Shown here in pieces: positions 12,199 to 20,914 of a DNA stretch of 64,000 nt. Below the pieces are notes generated by a model that did not search any database, had not been told where the DNA came from, and was given only the letters and a program-made list of their open reading frames with translations. This DNA comes from Cellulomonas sp. B6 (GTDB lineage: Bacteria > Actinomycetota > Actinomycetes > Actinomycetales > Cellulomonadaceae). Position numbers and translations under genes: made by a program. How positions within the stretch are numbered: the stretch's first letter is position 1; each line of letters begins with the position of its first letter. The DNA is taken from assembly GCF_001462455.1 (NCBI RefSeq), contig NZ_LNTD01000072.1:33976-97975 (forward strand). Reading direction: 5' to 3'.

Positions 12199-12993
12199 TC
12201 AGTGCGTGAGGATCTTGGACAGGAAGTCCTTCGCCCGGTCGCTGCGCGGCGCGGTGAAGAACGTCTCGGGCTCGGCCTCCTCGACGATCTGCCCGGCGTC
12301 CATGAACACCACGCGGTGCGCCGCGCGGCGCGCGAACCCCATCTCGTGCGTGACGACGACCATCGTCATGCCGTCCCGCGCGAGGCTGACCATCACGTCG
12401 AGGACCTCGTTGATCATCTCGGGGTCGAGCGCCGAGGTCGGCTCGTCGAAGAGCATGGCCTTGGGCTTCATCGCCAGCGCCCGGGCGATCGCGACCCGCT
12501 GCTGCTGACCGCCCGAGAGCTGCGCGGGCCGCTTCTGCGCCTGGTTCGCGACGCCGACGCGCTCGAGCAGCTCCATGGCCGTGGCCTTCGCCGTCGCGGG
12601 CTTGACGCCCTTGGCCTTGACCTGGCCGAGCGTGACGTTCTCGAGCACGGTCTTGTGCGCGAAGAGGTTGAACGACTGGAACACCATGCCCACGTCGGCG
12701 CGCAGCCGCGCGAGCTCGCGCCCCTCCGCGGGCAGGGGTCTGCCGTCGATCGTGATCGTGCCCGAGTCGATCGTCTCGAGGCGGTTGATCGTGCGGCACA
12801 GCGTCGACTTGCCGGACCCCGACGGCCCGATGACGACGACGACCTCGCCGCGGTGGACGGTCAGGTTGACGTCCTTGAGCACGTGGAGCGCACCGAAGTG
12901 CTTGTCGACGTGGTCGAGGACGAGGAGCGGCTCACCGGTCGGACGCGTGTCCACGTCGGCAGGTCCGGGCTCCGCCGTGATGCTGTCGGCCAT
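12199..12993 (-). CDS. gluA: Amino-acid ABC transporter ATP-binding protein (GluA-like)
   Basis: A 264-residue ATPase that powers the GluBCD importer. It has Walker [11 protein letters not shown]-loop region [11 protein letters not shown], signature [15 protein letters not shown], Walker [15 protein letters not shown] and switch His in [10 protein letters not shown]. An extra about 20-residue N-terminus precedes the first conserved strand. A TAGGTT -10 element ends exactly 6 nt upstream of the ATG, so the mRNA may be leaderless. First gene of the four-gene operon. Confidence 0.94.
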   Translation of the reverse strand: MADSITAEPGPADVDTRPTGEPLLVLDHVDKHFGALHVLKDVNLTVHRGEVVVVIGPSGSGKSTLCRTINRLETIDSGTITIDGRPLPAEGRELARLRADVGMVFQSFNLFAHKTVLENVTLGQVKAKGVKPATAKATAMELLERVGVANQAQKRPAQLSGGQQQRVAIARALAMKPKAMLFDEPTSALDPEMINEVLDVMVSLARDGMTMVVVTHEMGFARRAAHRVVFMDAGQIVEEAEPETFFTAPRSDRAKDFLSKILTH

Positions 12994-12999
12994 GGACCG

Positions 13000-13029
13000 A
13001 ACCTACGGGTGAGATGTTGCGTATGCCAC
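13000..13029 (-). promoter_or_regulatory. Probable leaderless promoter of gluA
   Basis: On the minus strand, GTGGCA (13029-13024), an 18-nt spacer and TAGGTT (13005-13000) precede the gluA ATG by 6 nt. The predicted transcript start is at or next to the A of the ATG. No Shine-Dalgarno sequence is present. Confidence 0.5.
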
Positions 13030-13132
13030 GTGTGCGCGTCACGGTCGCGTAACAGCGGGTTCACACGAAAGGTCCCTTCCGTGGCGTGGGCGTGCTCGTC
13101 CGGGCGCCTCGGAGGTGCCACCACGCGGGTCG

Positions 13133-13138
13133 TACCCT
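13133..13138 (+). promoter_or_regulatory. Candidate -10 element of miaB
   Basis: TACCCT ends 8 nt before the miaB ATG. There is no good -35 and no Shine-Dalgarno sequence; a leaderless or near-leaderless mRNA is possible. Confidence 0.35.
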
Positions 13139-13146
13139 GGTGGGCG

Positions 13147-14748
13147 ATGTCCACGACCCTGACCACCGCCGCCGCCCCGCAGGACTCGCCCAGCGCACCC
13201 GCGGGCGTCGACGCGCGCCCTCGCACGTACCTCGTCAAGACGCTCGGCTGCCAGATGAACGTGCACGACTCCGAGCACATGGCGGGCATGCTCGAGCAGG
13301 CGGGCTACGTGCCGGCGCCGCCCGCGCAGGCCGCGGCTGAGGACGTCGACGTCATGGTCATCAACACGTGCGCGGTGCGCGAGAACGCGGCCGACAAGCT
13401 CTACGGCAACCTCGGGCGGCTCGCGGGCACCAAGCGCACGCGGCCCGGCGGCATGCAGATCGCCGTGGGCGGCTGCCTCGCCCAGAAGGACCGTGCCGGC
13501 ATCGTCGAGCGCGCGCCGTGGGTCGACGTCGTGTTCGGCACCCACAACCTCGACGTGCTGCCGGCGCTGCTCGAGCGCGCGCGCCACAACGAGGCCGCGC
13601 AGGTCGAGATCGCCGAGTCGCTGCAGGTCTTCCCGTCCACGCTCCCGACGCGCCGCGAGTCGGTCTACGCCGGCTGGGTCTCGATCAGCGTCGGCTGCAA
13701 CAACACGTGCACGTTCTGCATCGTGCCCCACCTGCGCGGCAAGGAGCGCGACCGGCGACCGGGGGAGATCCTCGCCGAGGTCGAGGCGCTCGTCGCGGCC
13801 GGCGCGATCGAGGTCACGCTGCTCGGGCAGAACGTCAACTCCTACGGCGTCGGTTTCGGCGACCGGCACGCGTTCGGCAAGCTGCTGCGGGCCGTCGGCA
13901 CCGTGCCCGGGCTCGAGCGCGTGCGCTTCACGTCCCCCCACCCGGCCGCGTTCACGGACGACGTGATCGAGGCCATGGCGCAGACGCCGACCGTCATGCC
14001 GCAGCTGCACATGCCGCTGCAGTCGGGCTCCGACCGTGTGCTGCGCGCGATGCGCCGGTCGTACCGCTCGGACCGGTTCCTCGGGATCCTCGAGCGCGTG
14101 CGCGCGGCGATCCCGCACGCCGCCATCACGACCGACGTCATCGTCGGCTTCCCCGGGGAGACCGAGGAGGACTTCGCCGAGACCCTGCGCGTCGTCGAGG
14201 CGTCGCGGTTCTCGTCGGCGTTCACGTTCCAGTACTCGCCCCGCCCGGGCACCCCCGCCGCCGACCTGCCCGACCAGCTGCCGAAGGCCGTCGTGCAGGA
14301 GCGTTACGAGCGGCTCGTCGCGCTGCAGGAGCGGATCTCGGCCGAGGAGAACGCCGCCCAGGTGGGGCGCACGCTGGACGTGCTCGTCGCCGAGGGCGAG
14401 GGGCGCAAGGACGGCGCGACCGCGCGCATCTCGGGCCGGGCGGAGGACAACCGGCTCGTGCACCTCGCGCTGCCCGCTGACCTCGCGCCGCAGGACGCGC
14501 CGCGCCCCGGCGACCTCGTCACGGTGCAGGTCACCCGCAGCGCGCCGCACCACCTGGTCGCGGACTCGGCGCTCGCGCCCGGGGGCACGTTCCGGGTGCG
14601 TCGCACGCGCGCCGGCGACGCGTGGCAGGCGCGCGCCGAGGGCGGTGACGAGCACGACCACGGCGGCTCGGCCTGCGGGACCGGCGCACCCGCGCCGGCG
14701 GGGCCCGTCGTGCTGGGGCTGCCGACGCTCGGCCGCCCCACGCGCTGA
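13147..14748 (+). CDS. miaB: tRNA-2-methylthio-N6-dimethylallyladenosine synthase MiaB
   Basis: A 533-residue radical-SAM methylthiotransferase that adds the 2-methylthio group to i6A37 of tRNAs, after MiaA in the same pathway (miaA is also in this window). The N-terminal UPF0004 domain begins [18 protein letters not shown] and contains [11 protein letters not shown] and GGCLAQKD, supplying one Fe-S cluster. The radical-SAM cysteines are C184, C188 and C191 in [14 protein letters not shown] domain follows (about residues 400-470). The C-terminal about 60 residues are an extra charged, low-complexity tail. The ATG at 13147 is used; it is divergent from gluA. Confidence 0.96.
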   Translation: MSTTLTTAAAPQDSPSAPAGVDARPRTYLVKTLGCQMNVHDSEHMAGMLEQAGYVPAPPAQAAAEDVDVMVINTCAVRENAADKLYGNLGRLAGTKRTRPGGMQIAVGGCLAQKDRAGIVERAPWVDVVFGTHNLDVLPALLERARHNEAAQVEIAESLQVFPSTLPTRRESVYAGWVSISVGCNNTCTFCIVPHLRGKERDRRPGEILAEVEALVAAGAIEVTLLGQNVNSYGVGFGDRHAFGKLLRAVGTVPGLERVRFTSPHPAAFTDDVIEAMAQTPTVMPQLHMPLQSGSDRVLRAMRRSYRSDRFLGILERVRAAIPHAAITTDVIVGFPGETEEDFAETLRVVEASRFSSAFTFQYSPRPGTPAADLPDQLPKAVVQERYERLVALQERISAEENAAQVGRTLDVLVAEGEGRKDGATARISGRAEDNRLVHLALPADLAPQDAPRPGDLVTVQVTRSAPHHLVADSALAPGGTFRVRRTRAGDAWQARAEGGDEHDHGGSACGTGAPAPAGPVVLGLPTLGRPTR

Positions 14749-14885
14749 GACCTCCGGCTCGATCCGTGCCCGTCGACGCGGGCGGGTCCGCCACCGGGGT
14801 GCGGTGACCCGGGCCCTAGGGACCAGGACCACGGCACGGGTCAGGGCTTCAATGAACGCGGCAGTGTCGCCACGTCGCAGCGTCA

Positions 14886-16487
14886 GTGGAGCCCGTCATG
14901 CGAGACGTCTTCCTGTTCCTCGCCCAGCAGCCCGTGCTGCTGCTCTTCGTCGTCATCGGCGTGGGCTCCGCGGTGGGCCACGTCAAGGTCCGCGGCGTCG
15001 GGCTCGGGGCGGCCGCCGTGCTGTTCCTGGCGATCGCGCTCTCGGCGTGGGCGTCGTCGTACGACGTCGACCTCGAGATCACCGAGGCGCTCGGGACGCT
15101 CGGCCTGACGCTGTTCACGTTCTGCGTCGGCCTGGTGTCGGGCGCGACGTTCTTCTCCTCGCTGCGCCGCTCGCTGGCGCCGATCCTCGCGACGGCCGGC
15201 GTCCTGGTCGTCAGCGCGGTGGTCGCGGTGGGAGCGGGGCGCGTGCTGGGCCTGGACGCCCCGACCGTGGCCGGTGCGTGGGCCGGGGCGGTCACGAACA
15301 CGCCCGCGCTCGCGGCCGCGCGCGACGCGGCCGGCGACGCGACGACGCCCACGATCGGCTACGCGGTCACCTACCTCTTCGGCGTGATCGGCATGCTCGT
15401 CGCGGTGTCGGTCGCGCTGCGCCACCGCGAGCACGACACCGACGCCCCGCCGACCCTCGTCAGCCGCACCGTGCGCGTCGAGGCCACGTCCGGGTCGAGC
15501 GTGCGCGACCTCGAGGAGCGGCACCGCGACCGCATCAAGTTCTCGCGCGTGCGGCGCGGGGAGACCTCGCCGATCCGCACCGCCGACGACGCCGACCTGC
15601 TCGTCCTCGACGACCTGGTCACCGTCGTCGGGCCGGTCGAGGACGTCGACGCCGTCACGCGTGAGCTCGGCCACGCGTCCTCGCACCGGCTCGAGGCCGA
15701 CCGCATGTACCTCGACATGCGCCGCGTCACGGTGTCGGCCGAGCGGGCCGCCGGTCACACCATCGCCGAGCTGGACCTGCTGCACCGGTTCGGCGCGACG
15801 ATCTCGCGCGTGCGCCGCGGCGACGTCGACGTGGTCGCGACCGACGACTTCCAGCTGCAGCTCGGGGACCGCGTGCGCGTGATCGCGCCACGCGAGCGCA
15901 TGACCGAGGTGTCGCGCTGGTTCGGCGACTCCTCGCGCGGGCTGTCCGACATCACCCCGGTGGTGCTGGGCGTCGGCATGGCGCTCGGGATCCTGCTCGG
16001 AGCGGTCGCGTTCCCGGTGCCCGGACGCGTCTTCTCGATCGGGTCCGCCGCCGGCACGCTGCTGGTCGGCCTCGTCCTCGGTCGGATCGGGCGGGTGGGC
16101 CCGCTCGTGACGGCCATGCCGTACACGGCCGCCCAGGCGATCGCCGAGCTCGGGCTGCTGGTGTTCCTCGCGCAGGCCGGGTCGCGCGCCGGTGCGCAGA
16201 TCGGCGCGGCGTTCACGTCGGGCGAGTGGTTGCGCATCCTGGTGCTGGGCGTGCTGGTCACCGCGACGGTCGGGGTCGGGCTCCACCTCGTCATGCGGCG
16301 GGTGTTCCGGGTCGGCGGCACGCGGCTGTCCGGCGTCGTCGGGGGCACGCAGACCCAGCCGGCGGTGCTCGCGTTCGCCAACGCGCGCACCGGCTACGAC
16401 GCGCGCGTCGCGCTCGGGTACGCCCTGGTGTACCCGGCGGCGATGATCACCAAGATCGTCCTGGGGCAGGTGCTCGGGGGCCTGTGA
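14886..16487 (+). CDS. AspT/YidE-family transporter with TrkA-C domains
   Basis: A 533-residue integral membrane protein of the aspartate:alanine exchanger (AAE) family. Two hydrophobic halves (about residues 10-180 and 355-533) flank a hydrophilic centre with two regulatory TrkA-C (RCK_C) domains, the second ending in LGDRVRVIAPRERM. The repeated motif VTNTPALAAARDA in the first half and GTQTQPAVLAFAN in the second are typical of AAE halves. It probably exchanges or exports a small acid or amino acid; the substrate is unknown. The GTG at 14886 is listed, but the ATG at 14898 (MRDVFLFLAQQPVLLL) may be the true start. It stands alone, converging with the YbjN pair. Confidence 0.82.
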   Translation: MEPVMRDVFLFLAQQPVLLLFVVIGVGSAVGHVKVRGVGLGAAAVLFLAIALSAWASSYDVDLEITEALGTLGLTLFTFCVGLVSGATFFSSLRRSLAPILATAGVLVVSAVVAVGAGRVLGLDAPTVAGAWAGAVTNTPALAAARDAAGDATTPTIGYAVTYLFGVIGMLVAVSVALRHREHDTDAPPTLVSRTVRVEATSGSSVRDLEERHRDRIKFSRVRRGETSPIRTADDADLLVLDDLVTVVGPVEDVDAVTRELGHASSHRLEADRMYLDMRRVTVSAERAAGHTIAELDLLHRFGATISRVRRGDVDVVATDDFQLQLGDRVRVIAPRERMTEVSRWFGDSSRGLSDITPVVLGVGMALGILLGAVAFPVPGRVFSIGSAAGTLLVGLVLGRIGRVGPLVTAMPYTAAQAIAELGLLVFLAQAGSRAGAQIGAAFTSGEWLRILVLGVLVTATVGVGLHLVMRRVFRVGGTRLSGVVGGTQTQPAVLAFANARTGYDARVALGYALVYPAAMITKIVLGQVLGGL

Positions 16488-16531
16488 GAACCGGCGCCGC
16501 GGGACGCGCGGGGCGCCGCGGGTCGCAGGTG

Positions 16532-17053
16532 TCAGTTGTCGGGGACGTCGGGTGGCGGCGTGCCCTCCGCGGGCACGACCGGGTCGAGCGCCGCGAACAG
16601 CTGGACGCCCGTGCCGAGCCCGCACGCCAGCAGCTGTGCGAGCTGCAGGTCCGTCACGCCCTGCTCGAGGTCGGCGGACACCTCGGCGTACACCGCGAGC
16701 TCGCCCTCCTCCTCGCGCACGTACGCCTTGGGCCAGATGCGCTCGCGGTTCCAGTCGTTGATCGCCAGCGCGATCGCACGGCGCTGCTCGAGCGGCAGGC
16801 TGCGGTGCCAGCGCCCGCGCACCTGCAGGATCTCCGACTGCTCGCCCAGCAGCAGGAACCAGAACCGGCTGCCGTCCCACGTGCCGGTGAGGTCGCCGTC
16901 CTCGTCGATCACGAACCGGTACCCGCGGCCCAGCAGGTAGTCCGCGACGCGGTCGCGCGTCAGGGGCTGGGGCGGCTCGTCGTCCTGCGGGCGCGGCTTG
17001 GTCGGCTTGGGCAGCCCGCCCAGGACGCGCAGCAGCCAGCCGGGCGCGCTCAC
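16532..17053 (-). CDS. YbjN domain protein (second of a tandem pair)
   Basis: A 173-residue cytoplasmic protein with a YbjN fold (about residues 40-160). Conserved core: FVIDEDGDLTGTW, LQVRGRWHRSLPLEQR, and NDWNRERIWPKAYV. YbjN proteins resemble type III secretion chaperone folds and in E. coli affect motility and stress responses; the role here is unknown. It is clearly paralogous to the gene immediately upstream, sharing the same order of motifs and the IWPKAY block. Its GTG overlaps the upstream stop by 4 bp. The N-terminal 35 residues are Pro-rich. Confidence 0.82.
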   Translation of the reverse strand: MSAPGWLLRVLGGLPKPTKPRPQDDEPPQPLTRDRVADYLLGRGYRFVIDEDGDLTGTWDGSRFWFLLLGEQSEILQVRGRWHRSLPLEQRRAIALAINDWNRERIWPKAYVREEEGELAVYAEVSADLEQGVTDLQLAQLLACGLGTGVQLFAALDPVVPAEGTPPPDVPDN

Positions 17054-17634
17054 GGGGCCGTCACCGCGGGGTCGGGGTACCGCTCGTCGAACGCGTCGAA
17101 CAGCATGCTGCCGGTGGACAGGCCGCAGAACAGCAGCTGGCTGAGCTGGGCGTCGGTCACGCCGTGCTCGAGGTCCGTCGCGACCTCCGAGACGACGTGC
17201 ACGCGGCCGTTGTCACGCACGCGCGCGTACGCCTTGGGCCAGATGCGCTCCGCGTTCCACTCGTTGCACAGGTCGAGCACCTCCTCGAGCCGCTCGATGG
17301 TCAGCTCGCGGTGCCACTGACCCCGCACCTGCAGGATCTCCGAGCGCTCGCCGAACAGGAAGAAGTAGAAGAGCCTGCCGCGCCACAGCCCACCCAGGTC
17401 GCCGTCGTTGTCGACGAAGTAGGAGAACTGGTTCTCGGCCATCCACGACGCGATGCGCGCGGGCGACACGGGGGCGGGCGAGGTGGTCGAGGGCTGCGCG
17501 TCACCCAGCTCGCGCACCAGCAGCTCGGCGACGCGGTCGTGCAGCTCGCGGTCCGTGACCGGGTCCGCGACGGACGCGGGTGCGGGACGCGTGCGAGCCC
17601 TCCAGCGCGCAGCGCGCAGACGGAACCATCCCAT
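17050..17634 (-). CDS. YbjN domain protein (first of a tandem pair)
   Basis: A 194-residue protein with a YbjN domain (about residues 68-185), including YFVDNDGDLGGLWRG, LQVRGQWHRELTIERL, NEWNAERIWPKAYARV and LEHGVTDAQLSQLLFCGL. Paralogue of the next gene, with an extra about 60-residue basic N-terminus. The pair overlaps by 4 bp and probably arose by tandem duplication; the two products may form a heterodimer, which is an inference only. It is divergently transcribed from the miaA operon. Confidence 0.82.
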   Translation of the reverse strand: MGWFRLRAARWRARTRPAPASVADPVTDRELHDRVAELLVRELGDAQPSTTSPAPVSPARIASWMAENQFSYFVDNDGDLGGLWRGRLFYFFLFGERSEILQVRGQWHRELTIERLEEVLDLCNEWNAERIWPKAYARVRDNGRVHVVSEVATDLEHGVTDAQLSQLLFCGLSTGSMLFDAFDERYPDPAVTAP

Positions 17635-17710
17635 GCCGCGACCCTACCTGGCCCCACCGACCGTCCGCGGGGTGGGGCCGCACGAGGCGGGGCGTCGGCG
17701 TGCGGCGCGT

Positions 17711-17716
17711 TACCGT
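17711..17716 (+). promoter_or_regulatory. -10 element 6 nt before a GTG start (leaderless candidate)
   Basis: TACCGT at 17711-17716 is followed by exactly 6 nt and the GTG at 17723. No Shine-Dalgarno sequence lies between. Probable promoter of the miaA-dapF operon. Confidence 0.45.
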
Positions 17717-17722
17717 CGGTCC

Positions 17723-18487
17723 GTGCTCGCCGCCGCCCTCGTCCCGGACACCGTCCTGCTGCTGCCCGGCGTCGCCGGTCGCGGGCCCGACGAGCCGGTG
17801 CTCGTGGCGCTGCGGGCGGCCGCGGCGGCGGTCGTCGCGGACGCGGTCGCCGGGGCCGTGCGCGTGGTGGTCGTCGCGCCGGGCCGTGCGGACCGTGCGG
17901 TCGTCGGCGACGTCGCCCTCGGCGCAGCAGCCGCCGGCGTTCCCGACGCCCTGCTGCGCGAGCCCGTGCCGACGGTCCGTCTGGACCCGCCGGGCGTCGG
18001 CCCGTCGACGGGCTGGGGGGCAGTCGGGTCGGGCACCGTCGTCGGGCTGCGTCTCGCGCTCGCCGCGGGCGTGCCCGCGCACCGCCTGCACGCGCTCGAG
18101 GTCGCACCCGGTCCGGTCCCCCCGCTGCGGGCGACGGGGGCGGCCCTGGGCGAGGGCACGGGCACCGTGCTCGTGGTGGTCGGGTCCGGCTCGGCACGTC
18201 ACGGGGACGACGCACCGCTGCCCGGCGACGCGCGTGCGTCCGCCGTCGACGCGGCGCTGCTCGCGGCGCTGCAGCAGGGCGGTGCCGCGGCCCGGTCGGC
18301 GCTGGCGGCCCTCCCGGAGCCGACGGCGACGGCGCTCGCCGTGACGGGCTGGGCGCCGTGGCAGGTGCTGGTGGGCGCGCTCGACGCCGGGTCGGGCGAT
18401 CCGGCGGACGACCGCACCGACGTGCGGCACGCGACCGTGTGGCGCGGCGCCGCGCACGCGGCGGCGCTGTGGCGGGTCGCATCGTGA
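17723..18487 (+). CDS. Conserved protein upstream of miaA (extradiol-dioxygenase-like, Rv2728c-like context)
   Basis: A 254-residue Ala/Val-rich protein. It opens AAALVPDTVLLLPGVAG and has GVGPSTGWGAVGSGTVVG and VVVGSGSARHGDDAP, a layout seen in proteins that pipelines label class III extradiol-dioxygenase-like. I see no convincing set of metal ligands, so enzymatic activity is doubtful. Its position directly before miaA, with a 4-bp overlap, corresponds to that of Mycobacterium tuberculosis Rv2728c (recalled gene order, not searched). A function tied to tRNA modification is possible but unproven. Confidence 0.7.
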   Translation: MLAAALVPDTVLLLPGVAGRGPDEPVLVALRAAAAAVVADAVAGAVRVVVVAPGRADRAVVGDVALGAAAAGVPDALLREPVPTVRLDPPGVGPSTGWGAVGSGTVVGLRLALAAGVPAHRLHALEVAPGPVPPLRATGAALGEGTGTVLVVVGSGSARHGDDAPLPGDARASAVDAALLAALQQGGAAARSALAALPEPTATALAVTGWAPWQVLVGALDAGSGDPADDRTDVRHATVWRGAAHAAALWRVAS

Positions 18488-19440
18488 GCCTCGTCGTGGC
18501 CGTCGTCGGCCCCACGGCGACCGGCAAGTCCGACCTGGCGCTCGATCTCGCGCAGGCGCTGGGCGGCGAGGTCGTCAACACCGACGCCCTGCAGCTGTAC
18601 CGCGGCATGGACGTCGGCACGGCCAAGCTCGCGCCCGACGAGCGACGCGGGGTCCCGCACCACCTGCTCGACGTGCTCGACCCGCGCGACGAGGCCTCCG
18701 TGGCGGACTACCAGACGCGGGCGCGCGGCGTGCTGGCCGACCTCGCGAGCCGCGGCGTGCGCGCGGTCGCCGTGGGCGGGTCGGGGCTGTACGTGCGCGC
18801 CCTGCTCGACCGCATGGAGTTCCCCGGCACCGACCCGGACGTCCGCGCCGCGCTCGAGGCGCGTGCCGAGGCCGAGGGGCCGCGCGCGCTGCACGCCGAG
18901 CTCGCGGCGCTCGACCCCGTGGCCGCGGAGAGCATCGGCCCGCGCAACGCGCGCCGCGTCGTGCGCGCGCTCGAGGTCATCGAGCTCACCGGACGTCCGT
19001 ACTCGGCGAACCTGCCGCGGCACGAGTACGAGGTCCCCGCCGTGCAGATCGGGCTCGACTGCGACCGCGCCGCGCTCGACGAGCGCATCGAGCGCCGGGT
19101 GGCGCGCATGTGGGACGACGGACTGCTCGCGGAGGTGCGCGCGCTGAGCGCGCACGGCCTGGGGCGCACGGCCTCGCGCGCCGTCGGGTACGCGCAGGCG
19201 CTCGCGGAGATCGCCGGCGCGCTCGACGGTGCGCAGGCACGCGCCGAGACCGCTGCGGGGACGCGTCGTCTGGCGCGCAAGCAGATGGGCTGGTTCGGCC
19301 GCGACCCGCGCGTGCACTGGCTGGACGCGCGCGACCCGGACCTCGTGGCGCGCGCTCTCGACGTCGTCGCGCAGGCCGACGAGGGCCGCCTCGCCGCGCC
19401 CGACCCCGCCGCTCGCGTGCGCCGTACCCTGGGGTCGTGA
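18484..19440 (+). CDS. miaA: tRNA dimethylallyltransferase MiaA
   Basis: A 318-residue enzyme transferring dimethylallyl from DMAPP to N6 of A37 in tRNAs reading codons that begin with U; its product is the substrate of MiaB, encoded about 4 kb upstream. Motifs: P-loop VVGPTATGKSDLALDLA, NTDALQLYRGMDVGTAK (DMAPP/tRNA site), VGGSGLYVRALLD, GPRNARRVVRALEV, and RLARKQMGWFGRD. The GTG start overlaps the stop of the preceding gene and its own stop overlaps the dapF start, so three genes are read in tight succession. Confidence 0.96.
   Translation: MSLVVAVVGPTATGKSDLALDLAQALGGEVVNTDALQLYRGMDVGTAKLAPDERRGVPHHLLDVLDPRDEASVADYQTRARGVLADLASRGVRAVAVGGSGLYVRALLDRMEFPGTDPDVRAALEARAEAEGPRALHAELAALDPVAAESIGPRNARRVVRALEVIELTGRPYSANLPRHEYEVPAVQIGLDCDRAALDERIERRVARMWDDGLLAEVRALSAHGLGRTASRAVGYAQALAEIAGALDGAQARAETAAGTRRLARKQMGWFGRDPRVHWLDARDPDLVARALDVVAQADEGRLAAPDPAARVRRTLGS
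19425..19430 (+). promoter_or_regulatory. -10 element 6 nt before dapF (leaderless candidate)
   Basis: TACCCT within the last codons of miaA, followed by 6 nt and the dapF GTG. Suggests an internal promoter giving a leaderless dapF mRNA, besides read-through from miaA. Confidence 0.4.
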
Positions 19441-20405
19441 CCGACGCCCTCGCCCCGACCCCGACGTCCGCGCCCGCACCGGACCGCGCCCGGATCGTCG
19501 CGACCAAGGGCCACGGCACGCAGAACGACTTCGTGCTCCTCGACGACCGCGACGGCACGCTCGTCCTCGTCCCCGCGCGCGTACGACAGCTCTGCGAGCG
19601 CCGCGCGGGCGTCGGCGCCGACGGCGTGATCCGCCTGGTCGCCACCGAGCACGTCGAGGACGCACCCGCCGCGGCCCGTGCGGCGCGGTGGTTCATGGAC
19701 TACCGCAACGCCGACGGGTCGGTCGCGCAGATGTGCGGCAACGGCGTCCGCGTGTTCGCGGCCTACGCGCAGCGGCTCGGCCTCTGGGACCCCGTGACGG
19801 GCCCGCTCGACGTCGGCACGCGCGCGGGGCTGCGCACCGTCGCGGCCGTCGCGCCCGAGGTCGGCGACGGGCCGTGGTTCGAGGTCGGCATGGGCCCCGT
19901 CACGCTGCCGGCCGGCCCGGGTGCGCTCGCGGACGGCGGCGACGCGCACGTCGACGTCGCGGGGCTGTCCGTCACCCGCCCGGGGCTGTCGGTCGACGTC
20001 GGGAACCCGCACACGGTCGTCGTGCTGGCCGACGGCGCCGACCTGGCCCGCGCCGACCTGACGACCGCGCCGGGCGTCGTGCCCGTGCCGCCCGAGGGGA
20101 CGAACGTCGAGCTCGTGGTCCCGCTCGGCGAGGAGGTCGGACCCGACGGCCGGCCCCGTGGTCACGTGCGCATGCGTGTGCACGAGCGGGGTGTGGGGGA
20201 GACGCGCTCGTGCGGCACCGGCGCCGTCGCGGCCGCGGCGGCGGTGCGCGCGTGGGGCGGGCCGCAGGCCCCTGACGTCTGGCTCGTCGACGTGCCCGGC
20301 GGCACGGTGCGCGTCACGCTGCGCGCCGACGGCCACGCCGAGCTGGCCGGACCCGCGCTGCTCGTGGCCGAGCTCGACGTCGACCTGGCGGCGCTCCCCG
20401 CGTGA
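19437..20405 (+). CDS. dapF: Diaminopimelate epimerase
   Basis: A 322-residue cofactor-independent epimerase converting LL- to meso-diaminopimelate, the last step before lysine and, in many bacteria, the source of the wall amino acid. Both catalytic thiols are visible: C100 in MCGNGVR and C259 in ETRSCGTGA. Substrate-binding pieces include KGHGTQNDFVLLDD, DYRNADGS and VGNPHTVVVL. The about 20-residue N-terminal extension is Pro/Ala-rich. It overlaps miaA and the next gene by 4 bp each. Confidence 0.96.
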   Translation: MTDALAPTPTSAPAPDRARIVATKGHGTQNDFVLLDDRDGTLVLVPARVRQLCERRAGVGADGVIRLVATEHVEDAPAAARAARWFMDYRNADGSVAQMCGNGVRVFAAYAQRLGLWDPVTGPLDVGTRAGLRTVAAVAPEVGDGPWFEVGMGPVTLPAGPGALADGGDAHVDVAGLSVTRPGLSVDVGNPHTVVVLADGADLARADLTTAPGVVPVPPEGTNVELVVPLGEEVGPDGRPRGHVRMRVHERGVGETRSCGTGAVAAAAAVRAWGGPQAPDVWLVDVPGGTVRVTLRADGHAELAGPALLVAELDVDLAALPA

Positions 20406-20914
20406 GCGAGCCGCTGGTGCTCGCGCCGCGCGACCTCGGCGCACCGCTCGGCGAGCGCGCGACGCTCGTGCAGGTCTCGACGGCGTTCTGCGCGCCGTGC
20501 CGCGCCGCGCGGCGCGTCCTGGCCCGCGTCGCCGACGCGGTGCCCGGGGTCCGGCACGTCGAGGTCGACGTCGCCGACGCGCCCGCGCTCGCGGACCTGC
20601 TGCAGGTCGTCAGCACCCCCACCGTCGTCGTGCTCGACGCGACCGGGACGGTCGTCACGCGCGCCGCGGGGGTGCCGACGCCCCGTCAGGTGCTGGACGC
20701 GCTCGTCGGCGCGCTGCCGTCCGTCGCGAGCGGCGGCGGCGGCGAGACGGCCGAGCCCGCGGCGTCGGGCGCGGCGGCGGCCGAGGGCGCGGCACCCGGC
20801 ACCGTGACCCGCTCGGTGGGCGGCACCCCGACCCGCGGCGCGGTCGCGACCGCTGCGAGCGCGAGCACCGCCGTGAGCGCGAACGCCGCGACGAACGGCC
20901 CCGGCCCGGCGTAG
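20402..20914 (+). CDS. Thioredoxin-like protein with C-terminal low-complexity tail
   Basis: A 170-residue protein. The first about 110 residues are a thioredoxin fold with an active-site-like CAPC (C30, C33) preceded by Phe instead of the usual Trp, VEVDVADAPALADLLQVVSTPTVVV with the cis-Pro loop, and a final helix. Residues about 110-170 are Ala/Gly/Ser-rich and read from DNA that is also the 3' end of the opposite-strand MFS gene (229 bp shared). It could be a disulphide reductase or a redox sensor. Coupled to dapF by a 4-bp overlap. The tail may be a by-product of the overlap rather than a domain. Confidence 0.75.
   Translation: MSEPLVLAPRDLGAPLGERATLVQVSTAFCAPCRAARRVLARVADAVPGVRHVEVDVADAPALADLLQVVSTPTVVVLDATGTVVTRAAGVPTPRQVLDALVGALPSVASGGGGETAEPAASGAAAAEGAAPGTVTRSVGGTPTRGAVATAASASTAVSANAATNGPGPA

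Noticed and set aside
16488..16531. Terminator between the AspT-like gene and the YbjN pair
   Set aside because: GGCGCCGCGGG occurs twice there as a direct repeat, and only a short CGGCGCC/GGCGCCG stem can form; too weak to call.
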